Below, piece after piece: positions 27,400 through 35,961 of a DNA stretch of 64,000 bases (position 1 is the first letter of the stretch; each line of letters starts with the position of its first letter). The stretch comes from Guyparkeria hydrothermalis (lineage in GTDB: Bacteria; Pseudomonadota; Gammaproteobacteria; Halothiobacillales; Halothiobacillaceae): assembly GCF_023555385.1 (NCBI RefSeq), contig NZ_JAJSED010000001.1, forward strand, positions 248,001 to 312,000, written 5' to 3'. The notes under the pieces are model-generated. The model ran no database searches and had not been told where the DNA came from. It was given only the letters and a program-made list of their open reading frames with translations. Position numbers and translations under genes: made by a program.

Positions 27400-28776
27400 T
27401 TAGCTCCTCCCGATCTCGAAGGATTCGAGGTAGGCCTGCGGGGTGGTCGGGTCGAAGACCTTGCCCATGATCGTGTGCTTCTTGCTGTTGACCTCCGGCA
27501 CCGGCAGGCCCATCTCGGCCAGACGCTTGCGGGCGTCGGTGGCACGGAAGATGTCCTCGGCGATGTCGGCGTAGTCGATGTCTTCCTTGATGTAGCCCCA
27601 GCGCTTCATCTGAGTGAGGATCCACACGCCCATCGACTCCCACGGGAACGGGTCGAAATCGGCGCGCTCCGGCTCCTCGATGATGTTGCCCAGGCCGTCG
27701 GCGTAGCGGCCGGTCATGACCTGGTCGAGCACGATCTTCGGCTGGTTGAGGTAGTTGGCCGGCGCGATCGCGTCGATGATCTCGGGCCGGTTCTCCTTCT
27801 TGTGCGCGTAGACCGTGGCGCTGGCGATGGCGCGGAACAGCGCGGAGAAGGTGTTGGGGTTCTCCTCGACGAAGCTCTTCGTCGCGCCGAAGGCACAGCA
27901 GGGGTGGCCGTCCCAGAGGTCTTTCGAGAGCACGTGGATGAAGCCGGCGCCCTCGTAGACCGCACGCTGGTTGAACGGCTCGGGGCCGAGGAAGCCGTCG
28001 ATATTGCCGGCCTTGAGGTTGGCGACCATCTCCGGCGGGGCGATGACCTTGAGCTTGACGTCCTTGTCCGGGTCGACACCGTGCTCGGCCAGGTAGTAGC
28101 GCAGCAGCAGGTTGTGCATCGAGTGGTCGTAGGGGATGCCGAAGGTCATGCCCTTCCAGTTGCTCGGGTCACGATTCTCCTTGTGCTTGTTGTGCATCGT
28201 GATCGCCTGGCCATTGATGTTCTGGATGGTGGCGACGTAGGTGTCCTGCTGACGGGCACCGATGCCCAGCGAGGCCGAGATCGGCATCGGCGAGAGCATG
28301 TGCGAGGCGTCGAGCTGGCCGTTTGCGACGTTGTCGCGGATCAGCGCCCAGCCGGCGGTCTTGACCACCTCGACATCAAGCCCTTCTCGCTCGTAGAAGC
28401 CCATCGGGTGGGCCATGATGATCGGGGTGGCGCAGGTGATCGGAATGAAGCCGACCTTGAGCTTCTTCTTCTCCAGCGGGCCGACCGGATCGGCGGCCAC
28501 GGCCTTGGCGGCGGCCATCGGGAAGAAGGTCGAGACAGCGGCCATCGCGGTGCTCACGCCCACGGCCTTGAGGAAATTGCGACGAGTCCGGTCTTCCGGG
28601 AACAGCGATCGCATGACCGAGGATTCGACGGCGCGATTCAGGGCGGCTTCCTCGTCCGTCGGATTCGGACTGGCGGCCAGCGCGGCATTGTGGTCGGCTT
28701 GGCTGGCGTGCTTGCCGCAGGTGCAGCCGCGGTGCAGGGATTTGTTGGGATCGAACGGGTTATCGAATGCGGACAT
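27400..28776 (-). CDS. cynA: Tat-exported ABC substrate-binding protein, NrtA/CynA class
   Basis: A 458-residue protein. Residues 62-68 hold a twin-arginine motif (RTRRNFLKAVG) followed by a hydrophobic stretch and AAAKA, so it is exported folded. The mature part has the CmpA/NrtA family start GFIPITCATPIIMAH and the ligand region ASHMLSPMPIS. The unusually long pre-Tat segment includes HRGCTCGKH. Start at 28776 is chosen over an open upstream extension because a sigma-54 promoter ends about 28 bases before it. Cyanate is the inferred ligand from CynF-like regulator and cyanase. Confidence 0.82.
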   Translation of the reverse strand: MSAFDNPFDPNKSLHRGCTCGKHASQADHNAALAASPNPTDEEAALNRAVESSVMRSLFPEDRTRRNFLKAVGVSTAMAAVSTFFPMAAAKAVAADPVGPLEKKKLKVGFIPITCATPIIMAHPMGFYEREGLDVEVVKTAGWALIRDNVANGQLDASHMLSPMPISASLGIGARQQDTYVATIQNINGQAITMHNKHKENRDPSNWKGMTFGIPYDHSMHNLLLRYYLAEHGVDPDKDVKLKVIAPPEMVANLKAGNIDGFLGPEPFNQRAVYEGAGFIHVLSKDLWDGHPCCAFGATKSFVEENPNTFSALFRAIASATVYAHKKENRPEIIDAIAPANYLNQPKIVLDQVMTGRYADGLGNIIEEPERADFDPFPWESMGVWILTQMKRWGYIKEDIDYADIAEDIFRATDARKRLAEMGLPVPEVNSKKHTIMGKVFDPTTPQAYLESFEIGRS

Positions 28777-28814
28777 GGTTTTCGCTCTCGGTCGGTGAGT
28801 GACGACCATGGAGT

Positions 28815-28830
28815 TGCAGATGCCGTGCCA
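28815..28830 (-). promoter_or_regulatory. Sigma-54 promoter of cynABD
   Basis: Minus strand TGGCACGGCATCTGCA matches the consensus TGGCACG-N4-TTGCW at all but one position (C for T). It is 39-54 bases upstream of the cynA start, in the region shared with the divergent sigma-54 activator gene. Confidence 0.82.
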
Positions 28831-28950
28831 TGCCACGCGTTCTTGCTTAATCGGCTCCAATTTGCCGCAATTGTCCACTTTTCGCACCACGATGAGGCGT
28901 GCCGCAGCCATGCGTCCCGCTTCTGGTGCGCGCGTTCGCGGCCGATCGCT

Positions 28951-28961
28951 GCACAATGCCC
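28951..28961. promoter_or_regulatory. Enhancer-like half-conserved palindrome upstream of cynABD
   Basis: GCACAATGCCC shares 9 of 11 bases with the GGACAATGTCC palindrome found twice between osmC and cynS and lies 121 bases upstream of the sigma-54 promoter. A weaker copy, CGCAATTGTCC, is at 28866-28876. Assignment as an activator site is an inference. Confidence 0.35.
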
Positions 28962-29032
28962 GCCAATGGCAGACAAAGTCGCAGGCCTGCTTCTTGCAGT
29001 CATGCCGGTATCACCGAACCGGAGTGCCCGCC

Positions 29033-30703
29033 ATGCCCCAAGCCGCCCCCATTGCCAGTCCGTCGCGTGCCGACAGCGCCGATGCCGAACTGCTGGTCGT
29101 CCACGAGGCGACGCAGCAGCTCTCGCACATGAACGATCCCGATACCGTGATCGGCCGCATGCTGCGCCTGCTCTCGCAGATCACGGGGCTCAACCGCGGC
29201 CGGGTGGTGCTGCCCGATGCCAGCGGCGAGTTCATGGAGATCCGCTATTCCTACGGCCTGGTGGCCGCCGAGCGCGAGCGCGGGCGCTACCGGGTGGGCG
29301 AGGGCGTGACCGGGCGGGTGATGCGTACCGGCCAGGTGGCCGTGGTCCAGGATATCGATGAGGAGCCGGTTTACCTGACGCGGGCGGTCGACCGCGATGC
29401 CTTGCCGCCGGAGACGGTGGCGTTTCTCGCCGTGCCAATCCTCAACGAGGATCAGCCGATGGGCGTGCTGGGAGCACACCGCATCCGCGAGCGTCACCGG
29501 CCTTTGCACCGCGATATCACCCTGCTGCGGATCATGGCCGCCCTGATTGCGCGTGTCCTCAAGGTCGACGACCTGATCCGCGAGCAGACCGCCGCGCTGG
29601 CGCAGGAAAACCAGACGCTGCGCCAGGCGCTTTCTTCCAGCCAGGAGGGTGCACACGGCATCCTCGGCGAGAGCCCGGCACTGCGCCAGGCCGTGCGCCA
29701 GACGCTGCACGTCTCGCCCACCCAGGCGACGGTGCTGCTCAACGGCGAGTCGGGTACCGGCAAGGAGCGCTTCGCCCGCATGGTGCACCTGACCAGCCCG
29801 CGCTGCGACGGGCCGTTCATTGCGATCAACTGCGCGGCCATTCCCGACCAGCTGCTTGAATCCGAGCTGTTCGGTCACGAGAAGGGCGCGTTCACCGGTG
29901 CGGTGAGCGCGAAGAAGGGCAGCGTGGAGCTGGCATCGGGCGGCACGCTGTTTCTCGACGAGATCGGCGATCTCGCCTTCGATCTGCAGTCGAAACTGCT
30001 GCACGTGCTGGAGAAGCAGACCATCCACCGCGTTGGCGGCACCAAGGACATTCCCGTGGACGTGCGCATCATCGCCGCGACCCACAAGAACCTGCAGGAG
30101 GCGGTCAATCAGGGCCGTTTCCGCATCGACCTGTTCTATCGCCTCAATGTCTTCCCCATTCACCTGCCGCCGTTGCGCGAGCGCGAGGGGGACGTGAAGC
30201 TGCTCGCCCGGCATTTCCTGCAGGTGGCCAGCCAGGAATTCGACCGCAATGCGGCCTTCGAGGCCGGCGTGCTCGACCGGCTGGCCGCCTACAATTGGCC
30301 GGGGAACATCCGTCAGCTCGAGAACGTGATCAAACGGGCGGTGCTGGTCGCACAGAACGGCTGGATCACCGTTGCCGACATCGAACTGATCCTCACCCAC
30401 GAGTCGCACGTGGCCGATCACCTCGAAGCCGGCGCCGCGCCGCGACCCGCTGCCGAACCGGCCCCTCGTCCGGCAGATGCGCCCGTGTGGGGAGAAGCCG
30501 GTACGGCCACCGCCGGGGCGTCGGGTGGGTCGGGAACGCCCCCGGCACGGAGCTATCGTTGGGTGCGAGAGGACGAGTCGGAGGCCCTGTTGCAGGCGCT
30601 CGATCAGACCGGCGGCAACAAGACGCAGGCGGCCGCCCGGCTGGGCATGACGCCCCGGCAGTTCCGCTATCGGCTGGACAAGCTCGGCCTGCGACCCACC
30701 TGA
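29033..30703 (+). CDS. cynF: Sigma-54-dependent transcriptional activator with GAF domain (CynF/NifA-like)
   Basis: A 556-residue activator. A GAF sensor domain covers about 20-170. The AAA+ domain has Walker A GESGTGKE (about 239), the sigma-54 contact loop GAFTGA (about 287), and Walker B FLDEIGDL. The last 45 residues form a Fis-type helix-turn-helix (NKTQAAARLGMTPRQFRYRL). Start at 29033 begins a typical N-terminus; the open frame upstream is not needed. It is divergent from cynABD, whose promoter is of sigma-54 type, so it very likely controls that operon. In Pseudomonas pseudoalcaligenes the cyn cluster has a sigma-54 regulator CynF in the same place. Confidence 0.85.
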   Translation: MPQAAPIASPSRADSADAELLVVHEATQQLSHMNDPDTVIGRMLRLLSQITGLNRGRVVLPDASGEFMEIRYSYGLVAAERERGRYRVGEGVTGRVMRTGQVAVVQDIDEEPVYLTRAVDRDALPPETVAFLAVPILNEDQPMGVLGAHRIRERHRPLHRDITLLRIMAALIARVLKVDDLIREQTAALAQENQTLRQALSSSQEGAHGILGESPALRQAVRQTLHVSPTQATVLLNGESGTGKERFARMVHLTSPRCDGPFIAINCAAIPDQLLESELFGHEKGAFTGAVSAKKGSVELASGGTLFLDEIGDLAFDLQSKLLHVLEKQTIHRVGGTKDIPVDVRIIAATHKNLQEAVNQGRFRIDLFYRLNVFPIHLPPLREREGDVKLLARHFLQVASQEFDRNAAFEAGVLDRLAAYNWPGNIRQLENVIKRAVLVAQNGWITVADIELILTHESHVADHLEAGAAPRPAAEPAPRPADAPVWGEAGTATAGASGGSGTPPARSYRWVREDESEALLQALDQTGGNKTQAAARLGMTPRQFRYRLDKLGLRPT

Positions 30704-30743
30704 AACGGGCAGCCCCACAACGACCCTCGATCCAGCGGTTCGA

Positions 30744-30770
30744 TTGAACCTCCAGTGTCTTGCCTACACT
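30744..30770 (+). promoter_or_regulatory. Possible sigma-70 promoter before the PA2779-type genes
   Basis: TTGAAC (30744-30749) and TACACT (30765-30770) are good -35 and -10 boxes, but the spacer is 15 bases, shorter than ideal. It is the best candidate before the small-protein genes. Confidence 0.35.
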
Positions 30771-30864
30771 AAGGGGAGTCCGGTCTTCCGGGCCAGCAAT
30801 AGAACGAACCAAAGGAAAGCCCGGTTCGCCGGGCCGAATGTGGAACCAACCAGAGGGATACGTG

Positions 30865-31263
30865 ATGAAACGAGTCGCCAGAATCGTCAGTCCGTTCGTG
30901 ATTGCCTCGTTCACCATGGGCAGCATGCCGGCGATGGCTACGCCGTCTGCCGTGGTCGATGGGATGGTCACCACCCAGGAAGCAATGAGCGCCGACCGGA
31001 CAAGCGCCGACCGCGAGCGCATCGCCGAGTTGCTGAACCGTGATGACGTGCGCAATCAGTTGGTCGCGCAGGGCGTCGCTCCGGCCGAGGTCGAGCAGCG
31101 GGTTGCGGCACTTTCCGACGAGGAAGTGCGCCAGATGAACGAACGTCTCGACCAGATGCCCGCCGGTGCCAATGCCGTGGTTGGCGCGCTGTTCGTGGCG
31201 TTCCTGATCCTGCTGATGACTGACCTCGCTGGTCTGACCCACGTCTTCCCGTTCACCCGTTGA
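30865..31263 (+). CDS. PA2779-family small membrane protein, copy 1
   Basis: A 132-residue exported protein with an N-terminal signal (MKRVARIVSPF to PAMA), a soluble middle that begins with VTTQEAMSADRTSADRERIA, the repeat-like segment LVAQGVAPAEVEQRVAALSD, and a C-terminal hydrophobic anchor ending TDLAGLTHVFPFTR. This is the PA2779 family, found widely in proteobacteria next to a C39-like peptidase but of unknown function. The chosen ATG follows AGAGGG. It is duplicated immediately downstream. Confidence 0.8.
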   Translation: MKRVARIVSPFVIASFTMGSMPAMATPSAVVDGMVTTQEAMSADRTSADRERIAELLNRDDVRNQLVAQGVAPAEVEQRVAALSDEEVRQMNERLDQMPAGANAVVGALFVAFLILLMTDLAGLTHVFPFTR

Positions 31264-31345
31264 TCGCGTGAGTCGCGATCATGCTCGGCCGGCGGTCGCC
31301 AATGGCGTCGGCCCGAACCTGTCTTCAACCCAGAGGGATTTCACC

Positions 31346-31744
31346 ATGAAACGAGTTGCTCGAATTGTCACTCCGTTCGTGATCGCTTCGTTCACCATGG
31401 GCAGCATGCCGGCGATGGCCGCACCGTCTGCCGTGGTCGACGGGATGGTCACCACCCAGGAAGCGATGAGTGCCGATCAGGCGTCTGCCGATCGTGAGCG
31501 CATCGCCGAGTTGCTGAGCCGTGACGACGTGCGTAACCAGCTGGTCGCTCAGGGCGTCGATCCGGCCGAGGTCGAGCAGCGTGTTGCGGCACTCTCCGAC
31601 CAGGAAGTGCAGCAGATGAACGAACGTCTCGATCAGATGCCTGCCGGCGCGAGCAGCGTCGTCGGCGTTCTGTTCGCCGTGTTCGTCATCCTGCTGGTCA
31701 CCGACCTGCTGGGCCTGACCAACGTCTTCCCGTTCACCAACTGA
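31346..31744 (+). CDS. PA2779-family small membrane protein, copy 2
   Basis: A 132-residue paralogue of the preceding gene, the same length and about 86 percent identical by my alignment. Differences are few in the signal and middle part and concentrated in the C-terminal anchor (for example GVLFAVFVILLVTDLLG). Tandem duplication is therefore fairly recent or kept alike by conversion. AGAGGG again precedes the ATG. The peptidase gene begins 18 bases after the stop. Confidence 0.8.
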   Translation: MKRVARIVTPFVIASFTMGSMPAMAAPSAVVDGMVTTQEAMSADQASADRERIAELLSRDDVRNQLVAQGVDPAEVEQRVAALSDQEVQQMNERLDQMPAGASSVVGVLFAVFVILLVTDLLGLTNVFPFTN

Positions 31745-31762
31745 TAACGGGCTATCGCAAGC

Positions 31763-32704
31763 ATGCGAACTCGACTGTTCAAAAGCGCCCGCTGGACGGG
31801 CGCTTTCCTATTTCTGGGGATGGCCGCTCTGCTGGGCGGCTGTGCCACGACGCCGCCGTTGTCCGAGGAGACGCGCACGGCGGTGCCCGAGCGCCACGTC
31901 ATCGAGGACGTGCCGTTCCACGGCCAGCGCGACTACCAGTGCGGGCCGGCCACTCTAGCCATGCTGCTGGCGGAGGCTGACCGTCCGGCGGAGGTCGACG
32001 AGCTGATCCCGCAGGTCTTCCTGCCCGGACGCGAGGGCAGCGTGCAGCCGGAGATGCTGGCGACGACGCGCCGGCACGGGCTGGTGCCGTACGTCATTCC
32101 GGGCACGACGGACTGGCTCATCGCCGAAACGGCAGCCGGGCACCCGGTTGCCGTACTGCAGAACCTGTCGCTGCCCTGGTGGCCCGCGTGGCACTACGCG
32201 GTGGTCATCGGCTATGACCTCGACGAGGAGAGCCTCATCCTGCATAGCGGCGAGACGCCGCGCATGGAAATGGGGATGGGCCGCTTCGACAACACCTGGG
32301 CGCGTTCCGATCGTTGGGCATTTGTCGCCTTGCCACCGGGCGAGCTCCCCGCCTCCCCGGTGGGGCGCCCCGCGGCCCAGGCAGTGGCCGCATTCGAGTC
32401 GGTGCAGGGCAGCGAGGAGGCGCTACCGGCATGGCGGGCGTTGGCCGAACGTCGTCCTGATCTCGCCCTGGCGCAGTTCGGGCTGGGCAATGCCCTGGTA
32501 GCGAGTGGCGAGTCGCGCGATGCGGTCACGGCATTCCGTCGTGCCACAGAAGCCGATCCGGGATTTGCTGCCGCCTGGCTCAACCTCGGTCTGCTGCTGC
32601 GTTCGCTCGGGGAGGGCGAGGCCGCGCGCGGGGCCATCGAGCGTGCCGCGGCAATTCCCGGGCCGTTGAAGGAGCGTGCCGAGGAGCTTCTAGACGGTTC
32701 CTGA
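31763..32704 (+). CDS. PA2778-family C39-like cysteine peptidase lipoprotein with TPR
   Basis: A 313-residue lipoprotein (lipobox LLGGC, about residue 27). The C39-like peptidase domain has the catalytic Cys in YQCGPATLAML (about 60) and His in WHYAVVIGYD (about 142), with a likely third residue in ILHSGETPR. The C-terminal 100 residues hold TPR repeats (LALAQFGLGNALVASGE and FAAAWLNLGLLLRSLGE). The partner of PA2779 proteins; cleavage of those proteins is a tempting idea, not shown. A terminator-like hairpin is inside its signal-peptide codons. Confidence 0.82.
   Translation: MRTRLFKSARWTGAFLFLGMAALLGGCATTPPLSEETRTAVPERHVIEDVPFHGQRDYQCGPATLAMLLAEADRPAEVDELIPQVFLPGREGSVQPEMLATTRRHGLVPYVIPGTTDWLIAETAAGHPVAVLQNLSLPWWPAWHYAVVIGYDLDEESLILHSGETPRMEMGMGRFDNTWARSDRWAFVALPPGELPASPVGRPAAQAVAAFESVQGSEEALPAWRALAERRPDLALAQFGLGNALVASGESRDAVTAFRRATEADPGFAAAWLNLGLLLRSLGEGEAARGAIERAAAIPGPLKERAEELLDGS
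31782..31806 (+). terminator. Terminator-like hairpin inside the peptidase signal-peptide codons
   Basis: AAAGCGCCCG and CGGGCGCTTT form a perfect ten-base stem with a five-base loop, followed by CCTATTTC. It begins 19 bases into the peptidase gene. Partial termination here would favour the two small-protein genes over the peptidase. Confidence 0.5.
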
Positions 32705-32729
32705 CCGCTGCATCCGGCCCCCTTGGCGG

Positions 32730-33341
32730 CTACCCGGCGTCCTCGTCGAGGAGCGGCACCCAGCCGGGCAGGGCCTCGACGCGTGACAGCCAGGCACGCA
32801 CGCCGGGGTAGGGTTCGAGCGACACACCTGCCTCGTCGGCCAGGGCCACGTAGGGGTAGCAGGCCAAGTCGGCGATGGTGGCGCGCTTGCCGGCCAGCCA
32901 GTCGGCGTGAGCCAGCCGCGATTCCATCAGCGCCAGTCCCTGGCGACCTTCCTGCTGGCACTGTTCCCGGTTGAAGGGGCGCTTGAGCCGCCAGACCGCC
33001 CGTGCCCGCGCCAGCCCGTAGAGCAGCTCGTCCCCGGCCACGGCCACCCACTGCATCACGCGCGCCTCGTCCGCGGGATCGTCTGGCAGCCAGTCCCGGC
33101 TGCCGTAGCGCCGGGCGAGGTAGACCAGGATCGCCATCGAGTCCCAGATTCGCACATCGTCATCGACCAGGAACGGCACCTGCCCACGCGGGTTGATGCG
33201 GGTGAATTCGGGCGAGGCGGTTTCGTTGTTGACCACGTCGACCGTGACGCGTTGATAGTCCATGCCCAGCATCGAGAGCAGCAACCTCACCTTGTGGCAG
33301 TTACCGGATAGCGGGAAGTCGTAGAGGGTGAGCGAATGCAC
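32730..33341 (-). CDS. Glutathione S-transferase family protein
   Basis: A 203-residue GST. The thioredoxin-like N-terminal domain has SGNCHKVRLLLSMLG (a Ser at the usual catalytic place, about residue 12) and NPRGQVPFLVDDD followed by DSMAILVYLAR, the glutathione gamma-glutamyl binding turn. The C-terminal half is the all-helical domain. Substrate unknown. It converges on the peptidase gene. Confidence 0.88.
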   Translation of the reverse strand: MHSLTLYDFPLSGNCHKVRLLLSMLGMDYQRVTVDVVNNETASPEFTRINPRGQVPFLVDDDVRIWDSMAILVYLARRYGSRDWLPDDPADEARVMQWVAVAGDELLYGLARARAVWRLKRPFNREQCQQEGRQGLALMESRLAHADWLAGKRATIADLACYPYVALADEAGVSLEPYPGVRAWLSRVEALPGWVPLLDEDAG

Positions 33342-33427
33342 GATGAAGTCTCCGAGGTGGCGGCGTTAGTCGTTTGTCCTCCAGTCCGCAGGCGAGTTCA
33401 AGCGAAAACGTGGCGGCCCTGAAAAAA

Positions 33428-33445
33428 AGCCCGGCATGCCGGGCT
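33428..33445 (-). terminator. Terminator of the sulfurtransferase gene
   Basis: AGCCCGGCATGCCGGGCT is a perfect 18-base palindrome, followed on the minus strand by TTTTTTT. It lies 23 bases after the sulfurtransferase stop. Confidence 0.88.
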
Positions 33446-33468
33446 CCTCAGGACGGGAAGGTGGTATG

Positions 33469-34329
33469 TCAGGCCACGTAGGGCAGGCCTTCCTCGATCG
33501 GCAGACTCGGATCGCGCGACCATTCGTTCCACGAGCCGAAGTAGAGGCGGACCTTCTCGATGCCGGCCGAGCGCAGGGCAACCAGGGTGTTCGACGCCCG
33601 CGCGCCCTTGAAGCAGTACAGATACACCTCCGAGTCCGGCGTGATGCCGACACTGTCGCACTCGGCCCGGATTTCGGTGGGGGATTTGAAGCGGGCGACC
33701 GCGCCCGGTTTCATGAAGCGGTACCACTCGATCCAGACGGCCTCGGGCAGCCGTCCCTTGCGCGGGCAGAAGTCCCTGCCGTAGGGCGAGGAGCTCTCGG
33801 CAACCCATTCGTCGACGTCGCGCACGTCGAGCAGCGTGACGTGATCCGAGGACAGGGCGGCCAGGACGTCATCCTTGTCGAGCATCACGTCGCTCGCGCC
33901 GGTGTCCAGCGGGAACGTGGCCGGGGTGGGTGAGGGGACGTCGTCGGTCACTGGCAGCCCCGCGGCGACCCATCCCTGAAAGCCGCCATGCAGGATGCGG
34001 ATCTTGTCCTTCGGGTACCCGAGATGCTCGAGCAGGAACAGTCCACGACAGGACTGGCCGAAGCCCGTGTCCATCGCATCCTCGTAGAGGACCGCGACCT
34101 TCTCGCCGTCAAGGCCCGCGGCGCCGAACTTCTCGCTGAACTGTGTTTCCAGTTCCGCGAGCCCCTCGGGGGTCGAGTTGGCGAGAAAGGTGAAGATTTC
34201 CGGGATGTTGACGGCACCCGGCAGGTGCCCGGCGGCATAGGCCTCCGGATTGCGTGTGTCGATCACGACATGCGGCGTGGTCTGGATCAGTTGCTGTAGT
34301 TCGGTGGGTTCGATGACGGGGTTGCTCAT
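33469..34329 (-). CDS. Two-domain rhodanese sulfurtransferase
   Basis: A 286-residue protein with two rhodanese domains (1-125 and 145-286). The second domain has the active-site loop CFKGARASNT with the persulfide cysteine (about residue 241); the first keeps a cysteine in GQSCRGLF (about 92). Such enzymes move sulfane sulfur from thiosulfate to cyanide (giving thiocyanate) or to other acceptors. Start at 34329 is set by AGGAG seven bases ahead. It lies next to the rubredoxin-reductase operon, which is on the same strand, 58 bases upstream. Confidence 0.88.
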   Translation of the reverse strand: MSNPVIEPTELQQLIQTTPHVVIDTRNPEAYAAGHLPGAVNIPEIFTFLANSTPEGLAELETQFSEKFGAAGLDGEKVAVLYEDAMDTGFGQSCRGLFLLEHLGYPKDKIRILHGGFQGWVAAGLPVTDDVPSPTPATFPLDTGASDVMLDKDDVLAALSSDHVTLLDVRDVDEWVAESSSPYGRDFCPRKGRLPEAVWIEWYRFMKPGAVARFKSPTEIRAECDSVGITPDSEVYLYCFKGARASNTLVALRSAGIEKVRLYFGSWNEWSRDPSLPIEEGLPYVA

Positions 34330-34386
34330 GCGGCGCTCCTGATGGTGGTGCCCCAACGGGGCAGGGACGAGGTCGGCGATTCGGCC

Positions 34387-35793
34387 TCACTGGCCGGCAT
34401 GTCGGCTGACATCCCGGTAAAGCGATTCGTGTTCACTGACCGCCGGGCCGGAAAGGGCGTAACCGATCAGCTCACCGCGGCTCAAGAAGTCGTTGCGCTG
34501 CCCGTCCGCCACGGGGCGTGCCGCCCAGTGGCCGAGGTCGGCGCGGTTGCGATCCGGCGGGCACAGCATGATCGGCAGGCTCGGGGTCTTCACCCGGATC
34601 GCGGCCGGGCGGTGGTCGAACGGCTCGGATCCGCCGGCAAGATGGGCCGCCGCGCTCTGTGCCATGCGACGGATCGGCTCGATGAAGAAGTAGCTTCGCC
34701 CCCCGATCTCGGCGCAGTCGCCCACCGCGTAGACGTGGCTGTCGCTGGTCTGCATCGTCTGCGCGGAGGCCACGATGCCGCGATTGGTGACCAGTCCCGC
34801 CCGTCGGGCGAGATCGGTGTTGGGCACCAGCCCCATCGCCGAGATGACCTCGTCGGTGATCAGTTCGCCGCCGTTGGTGAGCGTGATCTTCAGCCGCCCG
34901 TCGTGATGGTCGAGGCGTCTGAGGCTGGCGTGCGGGCGGAAATCGACGCCCTTGGCGGCCAGGTGATCGCCCAGTTCGGTTCCCAGTGTGGCCGGGGCCA
35001 GGCGGTCGAGGACCCGTTCGCCCAGATCCAGCAGCGTGACCCGATGGCCTCCGGCGGTCAGATCCTCGGCCAGCTCCACGCCGATCAGGCCGGCACCGAT
35101 CAGGGTCACGTGCCGGCTTTCGCCGTCGAGACGATCGCGTAGGCGCCGGTAGGCGGCCAGGTGGTTGAGTCGCGTGATCCGGCCGACCGCGTCGCCGTCG
35201 AAGGCGCGGAAGCGCTGTCGGGCACCGAGCGCGAGGACCAGATCGCCGTAGTGAACCGGACCGCGCGTGGTCAGCAGGCGTTTGCCTTTGAGATTGAGCG
35301 AGATCACGGCGGTATTGGGCTGCAGGGTGATGCCCAGTTCGGCCGCCTTCGCCGGCCCGCTCTGTTCGATCAGCTCGGCCGGTGCGCGCCCCAGGCCGAT
35401 CGCCATCGACAGGCCGGGCTTGGTGTAGGCGGCCGCCTCGTCGTTGCTGATCAGGGTGATCGGCCGATCGGGATCGCGGGCGCGCAGTTCCTCGGCGACG
35501 GTCCAGCCCGCAATGCCGGCACCGACGATGACCACCGCATCCGGACCACCGACACCGCCGCGGGCCGCACGGGGACGCGGAGCGTCGGCCTCGGCCGCGC
35601 GCTTTGCGGCGTACTCGTGCAGGGGCATGAAGTCGGCCTTGGTGACGCCGCAGAGCGGGCAGTACCAGTCGTCGGGGATGTCATCGAAGCGGGTGCCGGG
35701 GGCAATGCCGCTGTCCGGGTCGCCCTCGTCCTCGTCGTATATCCAGCCGCAGACGGTGCAGATCCAGCGGATGTCCTGGTCAGATGTGCTCAT
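34387..35793 (-). CDS. Rubredoxin fused to NAD(P)H-rubredoxin reductase-type flavoprotein
   Basis: A 468-residue fusion. Residues 8-60 are a rubredoxin with both iron knuckles, CTVCGWIY and CPLCGVTK. The rest is a pyridine-nucleotide disulfide reductase fold with the FAD site [17 protein letters not shown] (about 87) and the NAD site [15 protein letters not shown] (about 230), ending with YAVGDCAE. It would pass electrons from NAD(P)H to the linked rubredoxin and on to an oxygenase. Its start overlaps the small upstream ORF. The dehydrogenase-like gene of this operon may be the electron-using partner. Confidence 0.88.
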   Translation of the reverse strand: MSTSDQDIRWICTVCGWIYDEDEGDPDSGIAPGTRFDDIPDDWYCPLCGVTKADFMPLHEYAAKRAAEADAPRPRAARGGVGGPDAVVIVGAGIAGWTVAEELRARDPDRPITLISNDEAAAYTKPGLSMAIGLGRAPAELIEQSGPAKAAELGITLQPNTAVISLNLKGKRLLTTRGPVHYGDLVLALGARQRFRAFDGDAVGRITRLNHLAAYRRLRDRLDGESRHVTLIGAGLIGVELAEDLTAGGHRVTLLDLGERVLDRLAPATLGTELGDHLAAKGVDFRPHASLRRLDHHDGRLKITLTNGGELITDEVISAMGLVPNTDLARRAGLVTNRGIVASAQTMQTSDSHVYAVGDCAEIGGRSYFFIEPIRRMAQSAAAHLAGGSEPFDHRPAAIRVKTPSLPIMLCPPDRNRADLGHWAARPVADGQRNDFLSRGELIGYALSGPAVSEHESLYRDVSRHAGQ

Positions 35794-35956
35794 GGCGGGT
35801 CACTCTCGATTCGGTCAGTTCGGTCAGGGCCGGGAAGCGCGGGTCCGGCTTGGGTCGGGTCGCCTGGTTCAACTCCAGTCCCGCCCGCAGCAGCAGGGTG
35901 GCCACCAGCATCAGCTGGCAGGCGTGGAGCGCGAGTTGGCGGGTAGGGCAGGGCAT
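35780..35956 (-). CDS. Small hypothetical protein between dehydrogenase and rubredoxin reductase
   Basis: A frame of 58 codons, starting [20 protein letters not shown], with a hydrophobic stretch of about 16 residues and a polar Arg/Glu-rich tail. It starts six bases after the dehydrogenase stop and ends 14 bases inside the next gene, which is the spacing expected of a coupled gene. No family recognised. Codon use resembles the neighbours. It may be a short membrane protein or a spurious frame. Confidence 0.45.
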   Translation of the reverse strand: MPCPTRQLALHACQLMLVATLLLRAGLELNQATRPKPDPRFPALTELTESRVTRHEHI

Positions 35957-35961
35957 GGCGT

